Positions 21,364-29,106 of a stretch of DNA of 33,559 nucleotides are shown here, in pieces. Both the position numbers and the translations under genes were made by a program. This DNA comes from a virus. The notes beneath the pieces were generated by a model. It saw nothing but the letters and a program-made list of their open reading frames with translations. It had not been told where the DNA came from and did not search any database. Positions within the stretch are counted from its first letter, which is position 1, and each line of letters starts with the position of its first letter. The stretch is taken from positions 1 to 33,559 of the IMG/VR virus record IMGVR_UViG_3300043434_000150; one strand, 5' to 3'.

Positions 21364-23820
21364 ATGAAAAAGTACAGACAGTTAGTCAAAGAACTGCCTT
21401 CCAAATCGGTTGTATTTGCGTTTGGTAGATTCAATCCTCCTACGACTGGTCATGAGCTACTAATTAAAGTAGTTCAAAAGTTAGCAAAAAGCAACAATGC
21501 CGACCACGTCATCTATGCATCACGCACCCAAGATAAGAAAAAGAATCCTCTTTCAGTAGATCGTAAGATTCATTACCTCAAGTTAATGTTTAAAGGCGTT
21601 AACTTTGTTGCAGCTAACGATCAAGAAAGAACTTTTATTGAAGTCGCAAAGTCACTCAATAAAAAATATAAGAATATCATTATGGTTGCTGGCTCAGACC
21701 GCGTACCAGAATATGAAAAGATTCTTAATAAGTACAATGGTAAAGATTTTCATTTTGATACCATTCAGGTTGTGTCTGCTGGCGAGAGAGACCCAGACGC
21801 AGATGATGCTTCTGGGATGTCAGCGTCTAAGATGAGAACCCTTGCTACTAAGGGTGACTACAAACAATTTAAGAAAGGTTTGCCAAGCTCAGTAAGAGAC
21901 ATAGATGGTAAACTTTTAATGAACGAGATCCGTCAAGCTATGGGTCTCGAGTCTATTAAAGAGCAAGTTAAATTTGAAGTAGACGAGTTAAGAGAAAAAT
22001 ATTTCAAGGGTGAGATATTTCAGATTGGCGACATAGTAGAATCTAATAGTCAACAGTTTGAAATTGTAGACCGTGGAAGTAACTATCTAACCGTAGTAAA
22101 TGAGACCGGTGAACTTTCGAAAAAATGGATCAAGGACGTACAGATCGTGGAAATTAAAAACTTTAAACAATTCGCAGAAGATATTCAACCAGGCCCAGCA
22201 CCTAAAGAGATAACCTATAAAGGTTACACAACGAAGAATCTTCACCATTCAGCTGACGCTACTAAGGCGTTCCAGTCTACAATCGAAAGAGCAGACAAAG
22301 GATTAGTACCTAACGATCCAGTCGCTATCTTAAATGCATTAAAAGCAACAGACACATACATGAAGCTTAATGATATGCACCTTGAGCAAGGAAAAGCTCC
22401 TGATGATAAAGAAGTTGCTGAATGGATTCATGCTCATGACGCCGCAAAGAAAGCATTAGAAAAGATCGGTGAGTTCCCACACCACCTATCATATTGGGAA
22501 GCACACAAAACGGAACTAGAATTTATGGGCGCAAGTAAACCTACGAATGTAGAAGAAGCACTATCTACTAAGACTATTAAACCTACACAAGATAAACTTA
22601 AAGTTGCTAGAGTTCTAGCTGATATGCTTGGTGTAGAAGACGCTGAAAAATCTTCAAGCCCAGAACAACTCGTAAATGCTGGTCTACGTAAAGTTAAGAC
22701 TAAGCAAATCAATAAAGACCTATTAAGCGTAGTGTCTAAGATGCTTGACCTTGCTGATGAAGTTGGAATCAAGTATGACGCTAACCTACGCCCACAAAAA
22801 TTAAAAGAACAAAATGATGACTTGTTAGTACCTAATCCTAAGAAGTCAAACTACAATATCGCTAATGACGTCTTAAGATACTCAGACTACTTGAAGCTTA
22901 AGAAAATGAATAGTGGTGAGATCGCTGAAAGAGAAAAAGAACTTGATTTACCACATACTACACCTGGTCATACAATGGAGACTGATCCACAGCTTCGTCG
23001 CCGCAAAGTTAAATACAGAGTCGACGAAGAAGTAGAAGAGATCGAAGAGGACATGGCCACTGCTGACTATAAAGTCAATCCTGAGACAGGTAGAAAGTAT
23101 CGTGCCCATAGAATTAATTTTGCTAATTCAAAAGCGGGTGGCAAGCCTGACGATACTCCAAATGAAGACGAAGACGAGAGTGAATACAAGAACTCTTTGA
23201 AAAAAGAACAAGTAAAAGTTAAGAAGACTGTTAAGGTTGATCATGTTAAGGATGACTCTGGTCTATTAAATTCTATTGGTCATAAAGGTTACGATCCATT
23301 CTTCAAAGAAGAAATCTCTGACGACGAGATCGATGACAAAGAGTTAGATAAGATAGTTGACTCTGCTACTGACGACGATATCGTAGATCACTGCTACGAC
23401 GACGATGAGTTTGTTATCGTTGACGATGAGACTGGCGAAGAGATAAAAGAAGAGACCGAATTGGTTTCTGAAGTATTATCTAGAACAGAAAGAATGAGAG
23501 CTAAAGTTAGATTCGCTAGATCTAAGTCTAAGAGAGAAAGAAAAGTTAAGATTGCTTTGAAGAGATACTCACCAGCTCCAGTAATTAACAATAGAGCTCG
23601 TAAGTTAGCAATTAAGCTAATGAAGAAAAGATTGGTTAGAGGCAGAGACTTAAGCAAACTTTCTGTCGGTGAGAAAGAAAGAATCGAAAAAGTAATTCAA
23701 AAACGTAAGAAGATTATTAATCGTATCGCTATGAGATTGGTACCTAGAATCAGACAAATAGAAAAATCTAGACTATCACATCACAAAGCAACCAAGGGAG
23801 GCTCAAGTGCTGTCATTTAA
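21364..23820 (+). CDS. NMNAT-like nucleotidyltransferase fused to a basic virion-type tail
   Basis: An 818-residue mosaic protein. Residues 15-190 form a cytidylyltransferase/NMNAT-type domain: VFAFGRFNPPTTGHELL (TTGH, 27-30), IMVAGSDR (107-113) and GMSASKMRTL (151-160), matching the ISSTxxR motif. Then follow a KOW-like EIFQIGDIVESNSQQFEI, an internal CTS-like KNFKQFAED (from residue 262), helical modules and an acidic stretch (DDDIVDHCYDDDEFV). The C-terminal 110 residues are very basic (RARKLAIKLMKKRLVRGRDL and on), a block recalled from T4-like phage proteins. The ATG at 21364 is chosen; a GTG at 21358 is possible. It probably transfers a nucleotide and is associated with the virion; both are inferred. 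Confidence 0.75.
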   Translation: MKKYRQLVKELPSKSVVFAFGRFNPPTTGHELLIKVVQKLAKSNNADHVIYASRTQDKKKNPLSVDRKIHYLKLMFKGVNFVAANDQERTFIEVAKSLNKKYKNIIMVAGSDRVPEYEKILNKYNGKDFHFDTIQVVSAGERDPDADDASGMSASKMRTLATKGDYKQFKKGLPSSVRDIDGKLLMNEIRQAMGLESIKEQVKFEVDELREKYFKGEIFQIGDIVESNSQQFEIVDRGSNYLTVVNETGELSKKWIKDVQIVEIKNFKQFAEDIQPGPAPKEITYKGYTTKNLHHSADATKAFQSTIERADKGLVPNDPVAILNALKATDTYMKLNDMHLEQGKAPDDKEVAEWIHAHDAAKKALEKIGEFPHHLSYWEAHKTELEFMGASKPTNVEEALSTKTIKPTQDKLKVARVLADMLGVEDAEKSSSPEQLVNAGLRKVKTKQINKDLLSVVSKMLDLADEVGIKYDANLRPQKLKEQNDDLLVPNPKKSNYNIANDVLRYSDYLKLKKMNSGEIAEREKELDLPHTTPGHTMETDPQLRRRKVKYRVDEEVEEIEEDMATADYKVNPETGRKYRAHRINFANSKAGGKPDDTPNEDEDESEYKNSLKKEQVKVKKTVKVDHVKDDSGLLNSIGHKGYDPFFKEEISDDEIDDKELDKIVDSATDDDIVDHCYDDDEFVIVDDETGEEIKEETELVSEVLSRTERMRAKVRFARSKSKRERKVKIALKRYSPAPVINNRARKLAIKLMKKRLVRGRDLSKLSVGEKERIEKVIQKRKKIINRIAMRLVPRIRQIEKSRLSHHKATKGGSSAVI
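22132..22149 (+). promoter_or_regulatory. Possible internal ribosome site and GTG start
   Basis: AAGGA at 22132-22136 lies 10 bases before an in-frame GTG at 22147 that begins VEIKNFKQFAED, a CTS-like leader. It could be a relic of a separate gene now fused to the nucleotidyltransferase, or make a shorter product. Weaker than the two sites in the 1016-residue gene. Confidence 0.3.
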
Positions 23821-24346
23821 AGATTTTATTTCAGAAAAGAATGGTCTATGGGCTAACATTCATGCTAAGCGCAAAAGAATTAAAGCCGGCTCTGGAGAAC
23901 GCATGCGTAAACCAGGCAGCAAGGGTGCTCCTACAGACGCTGCATTAAAAGCTGCAGCTGAATCGTACGAAGAACACTTTGACTTAATCGAAGAAACAGT
24001 AATGGAATATGCAGAGTCTAACAATGTAGATCCTGAAGCTATTTGGGAAGTACTTGAATCTGTAGACGACGAAGAGTTACTTGAGTACGCTATCGATAAG
24101 AAGGGTCACTTTAGTTCTACGGGCGGTATGACTAAGAAGGGTGTTGAAGCTCATCGTAGAGCTAATCCTGGTTCTAAGTTACAGACTGCTGTTACTACAC
24201 CTCCTTCTAAGTTAGATCCAGACAGTAAAGCTGCTAAGCGTAGAAAATCTTTCTGTGCTAGAATGAGTGGAGTTAAAGGACCAATGAAAGACGAAAAAGG
24301 CCGTCCTACTCGTAAAGCTTTGGCTCTTAGAAAATGGAATTGCTAA
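23807..24346 (+). CDS. DUF6321-like phage protein with CTS-like leader (GTG start)
   Basis: A 179-residue protein starting with GTG, six bases after GGGAGG. Its first residues MLSFKDFISEK resemble the T4 capsid-targeting leader, with ISE as a fitting gp21 cleavage site. NGLWANIHAKRKRIKAGSGE and RMRKPGSKGAP are the signature of a phage and bacterial family I recall as DUF6321. The central part is acidic and helical (DEELLEYAIDKKGHF). The C-terminal SFCARMSGVKGPMKDEKGRP, then ALRKWNC, is also typical. It overlaps the upstream gene by 14 bases in another frame. Function is unknown; packaging in the head is inferred. Confidence 0.8.
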   Translation: MLSFKDFISEKNGLWANIHAKRKRIKAGSGERMRKPGSKGAPTDAALKAAAESYEEHFDLIEETVMEYAESNNVDPEAIWEVLESVDDEELLEYAIDKKGHFSSTGGMTKKGVEAHRRANPGSKLQTAVTTPPSKLDPDSKAAKRRKSFCARMSGVKGPMKDEKGRPTRKALALRKWNC

Positions 24347-24350
24347 TAGG

Positions 24351-24358
24351 AATAAATA
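24351..24358 (+). promoter_or_regulatory. Possible late promoter element
   Basis: AATAAATA, one base off the late consensus, between the stop at 24346 and the Dps ATG at 24363. Only four bases separate it from the ATG, so a start here would be nearly leaderless. Weak evidence. Confidence 0.2.
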
Positions 24359-24362
24359 ATAA

Positions 24363-24803
24363 ATGGATAATACAAAAGCAGCATTACAGGTAATTTTAGC
24401 GGATACGCTCGTATTCTATTTTAAAGTACACACGTACCACTGGAACGTAGAAGGTTCTAACTTCGGTGAGATGCACGAGTTCTTTGGCGGCATCTATGAA
24501 GACCTACATGGAACAGTAGATATGTGGGCAGAAGAGTTAAGAGCACTTGGAGAATATGCTCCGATCAGTCTAATGGAACTATACAATCGTAAGAACATCC
24601 ATGAAGACGTTGCTAAACCTGCTGACGTTAAAGCTATGCTGCAAAATATTAAATCCGCAAATGATATTATGATCGCTAACTTAAACGTATTGTTTAAAGT
24701 AGCAACAGAAGAAAATATTCAAAACGTTGCTGATGTAGCAGCTGGAAGATTAGACGTCCACCGTAAGAATGGTTGGATGGTAAATGCTTACCTAAAGGGT
24801 TAA
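24363..24803 (+). CDS. dps: Dps/ferritin-like protein
   Basis: A 146-residue four-helix protein of the Dps family, which forms 12-subunit shells that store iron and can protect DNA. YHWNVEGSNFGEMHEFF carries the ferroxidase residues H26 and H38; D53 and E57 in TVDMWAEEL match the second-subunit ligands. At the position of E. coli D67 there is Gly (G42), with E46 one turn later, so the iron site may be altered. Length and motif spacing otherwise fit Dps. It sits between two genes with CTS-like leaders but has none itself. A role in protecting DNA from oxidative damage, in the cell or virion, is inferred. Confidence 0.88.
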   Translation: MDNTKAALQVILADTLVFYFKVHTYHWNVEGSNFGEMHEFFGGIYEDLHGTVDMWAEELRALGEYAPISLMELYNRKNIHEDVAKPADVKAMLQNIKSANDIMIANLNVLFKVATEENIQNVADVAAGRLDVHRKNGWMVNAYLKG

Positions 24804-24804
24804 T

Positions 24805-27800
24805 ATGAAGACGTTCAAACAATTATTAGAAGGCGTTATTCAGCCAAACGGAACAGATAAGATCAAAGTGGAAAACCTTAAAGACACTTGTTGGAAAGGT
24901 TATACTGCTATAGGTACTAAAAAGAAAAATGGACGCGAAGTTCCTAACTGCGTTCCTGAGGAGGTAGAAGTGAACGAAGAGAATGGCAACTATTCAGTAA
25001 CTATTCATCATACCTATCCTGATGGTAAGAAAGAACAATTCAACTATAAAGTTGGTGCAGCAAAATCTGCTAAACACGCTAAGAATATAGCTATGCAAAA
25101 ACACGGTCAAAAGAAACTTCCAATGCACAGTTATGGTGCTGACAGCAGCGACGTTAAAAAATTAGATGAAGGTAAGATGGCTCAGCTACATGCTGACATT
25201 GAAGACCATCTAGGTAAACACGTAGCTAACTATAAGAAAATGGGTGGTGCTGAACACCTAGGTAACAAGACTGTAGAAGTAGCTAAGAAGATTGCTAAGT
25301 TACATAACATTAGCCATGAAGCTGCACAAAAGCACGTTAACGACTATGTAGACCAAAACTTAAAAGAATCAGACGCTTCATGGGCGGCTTCTCAAGAAAA
25401 GAAAAAGGAAGATCGCTTGACCGATAAAGACAAAGGAACTCTTGGTAAGATTCGTGACTTGATGGATAAAGAAAAAGCTAAGAAATCTGTTAAAGAACAA
25501 ACAGAACAAGAAAAAGCTGCAGCAGAACTTAAGCTTAAGTTGACTAAATGGAAAAATCAACAACGTGCTGCTAAAGCTCTTGGCGAAGCAGTTGACAAAG
25601 AACATCCTATCTATAAAGAGTATCAGTCTCTTAAGAAGCAACCTCTTAAAGACTTAAAGGATCATATCAAGCGTCAACACAGAATTATAGACACATCTGA
25701 GTTCAGATCCAAAGAGCACGCTGTTTCTCATATTCTACACACGAAACATGGCGCTCATAGAATGAAAGCTGTGTTTGGAGAAGAGACAGAACAGTTAGAT
25801 GAATTATCTAAATCTACTTTAGCTTCTTACGTCAATAAATCTGCTGCTGATGCCACTGGAAATGCTAGTTATATTGGTGCTATGAGAAACTCAGGTAGCA
25901 ATACTGTTGATAAGGCGTATGATAAACTCAAGAAACGTCGTATGGGTATTGCCTCAGCAACAGCTAAGTTAGCTAAAGAAGAAGTAGAACAGATCGATGA
26001 AGCATATAGACTTCCATCTGATTCTGAGATCGACAAAGTAAAAGCACACGTTAAAGCTAATCATCCAAACAAATCTTTAGCTCAAGTTGCTGTACACAAA
26101 CAATCTAAAAAGATAGAGTATGTAATTAAAGATAAAGAAGGCAAGATGACTGGTCATACTTTAGGCGAAGAAGTAGAACAGATCAACGAGATCTCTAAAG
26201 ACACTCTGCATTCATACATTCATAAAGCCTTTGCACAAGGCAATGACTTACATTATGACTTAGCTCACTCTCGTGGCGATAAAGCTACTGACGCAGAGCG
26301 TAAAGCATTACAAGCAAAAATATCAAAACGAAACACTGGCATTATGAAAGCCGGAAAAAAACTAAGAGAGGACGTATCTATGTTGTCATTTGAAGACTAT
26401 CTAAAAGAGCAGAAAGCTTGCAAGAAAGAAGAACTTCATCCTAATCAAAAGAAACTAGATAAGAATAACAATGGCAAGTTAGATTCTGACGACTTTGTTA
26501 AACTTAGAGCTGGTAAAACTAAAGAAGTTGATGAGAAGTATGTAAGCGACGCTCAACGCAAAGCTGTATGGGCTTCTAAGAACGAAAAAGGTGTTAAAGA
26601 AGAAGCTGAATTAGACGAAGCAATGACTCCAATGCAAAAGCTTAAAGATGCTTTAGACCGTCATTCAGAAAAAGCAGTTGCTGCTAATAAAGCTGGTGAC
26701 CATGAAGCTGTTAAAGTTCATCAAGGTTACATGAATAAGATCAAGACTAAGATGGGCAAGTTAGCTAAGAACGAAGAAGTTGATCTTCAAGAGATGGAAG
26801 AGTTATGCGAAACAGGCAAGGTATATGATCCAATTACAAAAAAAATGGTAGATCGTAAATCGATTAAAACAAAAATGGGTGGTGGTGCAACTAGAAATGG
26901 TGTTCCTGTTACTGGATCTACAGCACCAGTTAAAGAAGAGATTGAACAGATCGACGAGCTGTCAAAGAAGACTTTAGGTTCATATGTTAAGAAAGCTTCT
27001 ACTGACGCAGCAAAACGAGAAGTAAGAATCGATAGAGCGATGGATGCTTCTGGCTCTAACTATAATGAACCGAGTATGCAAAAAGCTCTAAATAAAAATG
27101 CTAAACGATTTGCTGGTATTAGTAAAGCTGCTGATAAACTAGCTAAAGAAGAGACTGAACAGATAGACGAGATCTCTAAACAGACTCTAGCGTCTTATAT
27201 TCCAAAGGCTGCTCAATCTGCTAGATTCTCTGGTATGACTGCGCAACACTATGCAAATAAATCTGATAGAGCTAGAAACAAAGGTATGCAAAATGCGTAT
27301 CATAGTCTATCAATGAAGTATAAGAACAAAGCTTGGGATCGTGAAGCCAACATTAAGAAAGCTGCTCAAAAGTTAGCTAAAGAAGAGAAGTTAGATGAGT
27401 TGTCTAAGAAGACCTTACAGTCATATCAAAGCAAGATTGGTCACGACTTAGACAGAGCTATGGACGCGATGCCACACGGTACAGGCAACGATAAAGAAGA
27501 TCGTAAATTAAATAATCGTATGGTTGGCGACGAACGCGCTCAAAAGAGACTTATGAAAAAGGAAGAAACTGACGTGATTACATTTAAAGACTTAATGCAA
27601 AATATCAGCGAAGCTAAAATTGATGATCTTAAAGATAAGCTAGCTGCTCGTAAAGCAACACAGAGTGCTTATGATAAAGACTATAAACCAGCTGCAAAAT
27701 CAAATGTGCAGAAGGTTAAAGGGCATAGTTATGGTGCAGGTGAAGAGGAAGGTGAAGACGACGAGGACACTAAAAAGGTATCCAAGCCAGCTGCACCAGA

Positions 27801-27855
27801 AGTAAAACGCGGCCGTGGCCGCCCAGCTGGCTCTAAATCCGGCGCTAGAAACTAA
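24805..27855 (+). CDS. 1016-residue repetitive fusion protein with CTS-like leaders and AT-hook
   Basis: The leader MKTFKQLLEG closely resembles the T4 capsid-targeting sequence, with LLE as a cleavage site. Next comes CWKGYTAIGTKKKNGREVPN (residues 29-48), a block recalled from T4-like phages. Five copies of a module (Q/K)(I/L)(D/N)E(L/I)SKxTLxSY begin near residues 330, 459, 715, 786 and 862; a partial QIDE copy lies at 396. At 526 an internal MLSFEDYLKEQ appears, followed by LDKNNNGKLDSDDF, an EF-hand-like loop with Asp at position 12. A third leader, VITFKDLMQNISE, starts at 924. The tail is acidic (EEEGEDDEDTKK), then KRGRGRPAGSKSG, an AT-hook. Cleavage of a head-packaged precursor by prohead protease is inferred. 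I do not know a function for this family. Confidence 0.78.
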   Translation: MKTFKQLLEGVIQPNGTDKIKVENLKDTCWKGYTAIGTKKKNGREVPNCVPEEVEVNEENGNYSVTIHHTYPDGKKEQFNYKVGAAKSAKHAKNIAMQKHGQKKLPMHSYGADSSDVKKLDEGKMAQLHADIEDHLGKHVANYKKMGGAEHLGNKTVEVAKKIAKLHNISHEAAQKHVNDYVDQNLKESDASWAASQEKKKEDRLTDKDKGTLGKIRDLMDKEKAKKSVKEQTEQEKAAAELKLKLTKWKNQQRAAKALGEAVDKEHPIYKEYQSLKKQPLKDLKDHIKRQHRIIDTSEFRSKEHAVSHILHTKHGAHRMKAVFGEETEQLDELSKSTLASYVNKSAADATGNASYIGAMRNSGSNTVDKAYDKLKKRRMGIASATAKLAKEEVEQIDEAYRLPSDSEIDKVKAHVKANHPNKSLAQVAVHKQSKKIEYVIKDKEGKMTGHTLGEEVEQINEISKDTLHSYIHKAFAQGNDLHYDLAHSRGDKATDAERKALQAKISKRNTGIMKAGKKLREDVSMLSFEDYLKEQKACKKEELHPNQKKLDKNNNGKLDSDDFVKLRAGKTKEVDEKYVSDAQRKAVWASKNEKGVKEEAELDEAMTPMQKLKDALDRHSEKAVAANKAGDHEAVKVHQGYMNKIKTKMGKLAKNEEVDLQEMEELCETGKVYDPITKKMVDRKSIKTKMGGGATRNGVPVTGSTAPVKEEIEQIDELSKKTLGSYVKKASTDAAKREVRIDRAMDASGSNYNEPSMQKALNKNAKRFAGISKAADKLAKEETEQIDEISKQTLASYIPKAAQSARFSGMTAQHYANKSDRARNKGMQNAYHSLSMKYKNKAWDREANIKKAAQKLAKEEKLDELSKKTLQSYQSKIGHDLDRAMDAMPHGTGNDKEDRKLNNRMVGDERAQKRLMKKEETDVITFKDLMQNISEAKIDDLKDKLAARKATQSAYDKDYKPAAKSNVQKVKGHSYGAGEEEGEDDEDTKKVSKPAAPEVKRGRGRPAGSKSGARN
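25792..27558 (+). repeat. Repeated IDE/LDE-SKxTLxSY protein module
   Basis: Diverged in-frame repeats with units starting near 25792, 25990 (partial), 26179, 26947, 27160 and 27388. Most units run 63-76 codons, and several close with a GIxKAxxKLAKEE-type segment. Nucleotide similarity is highest around GAAGAG...GAACAGAT...GA(C/T)GA. Each junction has an (I/L)xE tripeptide matching the T4 gp21 protease consensus. Confidence 0.75.
26365..26382 (+). promoter_or_regulatory. Internal ribosome site and ATG start in the 1016-residue gene
   Basis: AGAGAGGA at 26365-26372 lies seven bases before an in-frame ATG at 26380, whose product would start MLSFEDYLKEQ, a CTS-like leader. The site is as good as those of independent genes here, so a nested 491-residue product (26380-27855) is plausible, or it is the relic of a gene fusion. 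Confidence 0.5.
27559..27576 (+). promoter_or_regulatory. Second internal ribosome site and GTG start in the 1016-residue gene
   Basis: AAGGAAG at 27559-27565 lies eight bases before an in-frame GTG at 27574, which would start (M/V)ITFKDLMQNISE, a CTS-like leader. The product (27574-27855, 93 residues) would be the acidic plus AT-hook tail. Confidence 0.4.
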
Positions 27856-27863
27856 CATAAATA
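27856..27863 (+). promoter_or_regulatory. Possible late promoter element
   Basis: CATAAATA, one base off the T4 late consensus, right after the preceding stop and 18 bases before the ATG of the abundant-looking virion protein at 27882. GGAGT follows as its ribosome site. Confidence 0.3.
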
Positions 27864-27881
27864 AAATAAAGGAGTAATAAT

Positions 27882-28697
27882 ATGGCACTATGGAATAACA
27901 CAGATGCTGAGGCATCTAAACCAAAATACCTAAATACTGCTGACAAAGCAGCTACATTGGGTGTTAGCGTAGACGAGGCTCAAAATGCAGGTAACATTGC
28001 AAAAGGCATCAACACACCAGGTTGGGTTAAATACACAACTTATACAGACGCACAAGGAAATACACGTAACAAGGCTGAAACATTAGTTGCATTCTCATCA
28101 CTTACTGGTGACAATGATACTATTGATCCAGATCCAGTAATTACTATTGGTACACAACCAACTAATCAATCAGTAACTGCTCCAGCTACTGCTACATTTA
28201 CTGCAGCCGCTACTGCTACTCGCGGTGTTGCAGTATCATATCAATGGCAGATTCAACAAGAAGGTACTGGCTCATGGGCTAACATCTCTGGCGCAACAAG
28301 TGCTTCATACACAACTGGTGCTACAGCAACTGGTGACGGCGCTGGCGCAACAGACGGTGATAAGTACCGTGTAATCGTTTCTGCAGTAGGTGCTACACCA
28401 GTAACATCTAACGTAGCAACATTAACAGTGACTTCTGCTGTTGTAACTTACACAGCTGGAACTGATTACGGCAATACAACTGAATTTACTGGTGGCGAAC
28501 TTAGAATCTATAGCCCAACACCAGCATTTACAACAGTTATCCAAGCCTTAGCTGGTACAGAGACTGTAACATACACAAGCTATGGTCCTACATATACAAC
28601 AGTATTGACATCACCATTCACATTTAATGGTACATATTGGGCAGCTTCCGCTGTTAATACTGGCGGATCATACGCAGATACATTATCATTCTCTTAA
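27882..28697 (+). CDS. Virion protein with Ig-like domain
   Basis: A 271-residue protein. The N-terminal MALWNNTDAEASKPKYLNTA, then INTPGWVKYTTYTD, belong to a family I recall as structural proteins of marine T4-like phages. Residues 84-185 look like an Ig-like fold: VITIGTQPTNQSVTAPATAT, VSYQWQIQQEGTGSWANISG and DGDKYRVIVSA, with the conserved Trp but no Cys pair. The C-terminal region is Thr-rich and beta-like. Ig-type domains on phage capsids, as in T4 Hoc, are exposed and may bind surfaces. Composition (Ala, Thr, Gly) and a strong GGAGT ribosome site suggest an abundant product. Confidence 0.78.
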   Translation: MALWNNTDAEASKPKYLNTADKAATLGVSVDEAQNAGNIAKGINTPGWVKYTTYTDAQGNTRNKAETLVAFSSLTGDNDTIDPDPVITIGTQPTNQSVTAPATATFTAAATATRGVAVSYQWQIQQEGTGSWANISGATSASYTTGATATGDGAGATDGDKYRVIVSAVGATPVTSNVATLTVTSAVVTYTAGTDYGNTTEFTGGELRIYSPTPAFTTVIQALAGTETVTYTSYGPTYTTVLTSPFTFNGTYWAASAVNTGGSYADTLSFS

Positions 28698-28705
28698 TTA
28701 GGATT

Positions 28706-28723
28706 GGGGAGGGCAACCTCCCC
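28706..28723 (+). terminator. GC-rich hairpin after the Ig-domain gene
   Basis: GGGGAGG (28706-28712) pairs with CCTCCCC (28717-28723) around a GCAA (GNRA) tetraloop, nine bases before the next ATG. The tail TATTCAAC is not U-rich, so it may be a weak terminator, an mRNA-stabilising end, or a structure that lowers translation of the next gene. Confidence 0.6.
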
Positions 28724-28731
28724 TATTCAAC

Positions 28732-29106
28732 ATGGAATATTTGACTGACGATAATTTTTTAATGTATGCGATGCATCACTATGATAATACACAGTGTGTT
28801 AGCATCGAAGAATTCAATGACGACTTAAAAAGGTTTCTATACCTAAAGAAGTTGTTTAGCAGATACAAGAATGAATTAGACTTAAAAGAGAATTTAGTCT
28901 TAAATCATTTAATAGTAATATATAATATATGGGGCGACCATGCTACAAACATGCTCTTCCATAAGATAGATAAAGAACATTGGGATACCCTTGTAACGTT
29001 CTTGGTATTTTTAAACAGAATGCCAGAAGAGGTTCCGCAGTATAAGATTAAACTCGCGGATATCCAATTAGACGAATATGTAATAAGCGTTCTAAGGAAC
29101 ATTTAA
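28732..29106 (+). CDS. Conserved phage hypothetical protein
   Basis: A 124-residue helical protein. MEYLTDDNFLMYAMHHYDN, IEEFNDDLKRFLYLKKLF, LVLNHLIVIYNIWG and the C-terminal VISVLRNI match a family present in many T4-like phages, always near the gene that follows, by recall. No enzyme motif is visible. It starts nine bases after the GC-rich hairpin and has no clear ribosome site of its own, the GGGGAGG being sequestered in the hairpin. It is TAATG-coupled to the next gene. Function is unknown. Confidence 0.78.
   Translation: MEYLTDDNFLMYAMHHYDNTQCVSIEEFNDDLKRFLYLKKLFSRYKNELDLKENLVLNHLIVIYNIWGDHATNMLFHKIDKEHWDTLVTFLVFLNRMPEEVPQYKIKLADIQLDEYVISVLRNI

Noticed and set aside
23053-23100. Internal ATG (MATADYKVNPETG) as a fourth nested start
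   Set aside because: The purine-rich stretch AGAGG is only two bases from the ATG, too close for normal initiation, and the product has no CTS-like leader.
27813-27826. GCGGCC-GT-GGCCGC palindrome as a regulatory site
   Set aside because: It is explained by the Arg/Gly codons of the AT-hook and lies inside coding sequence.
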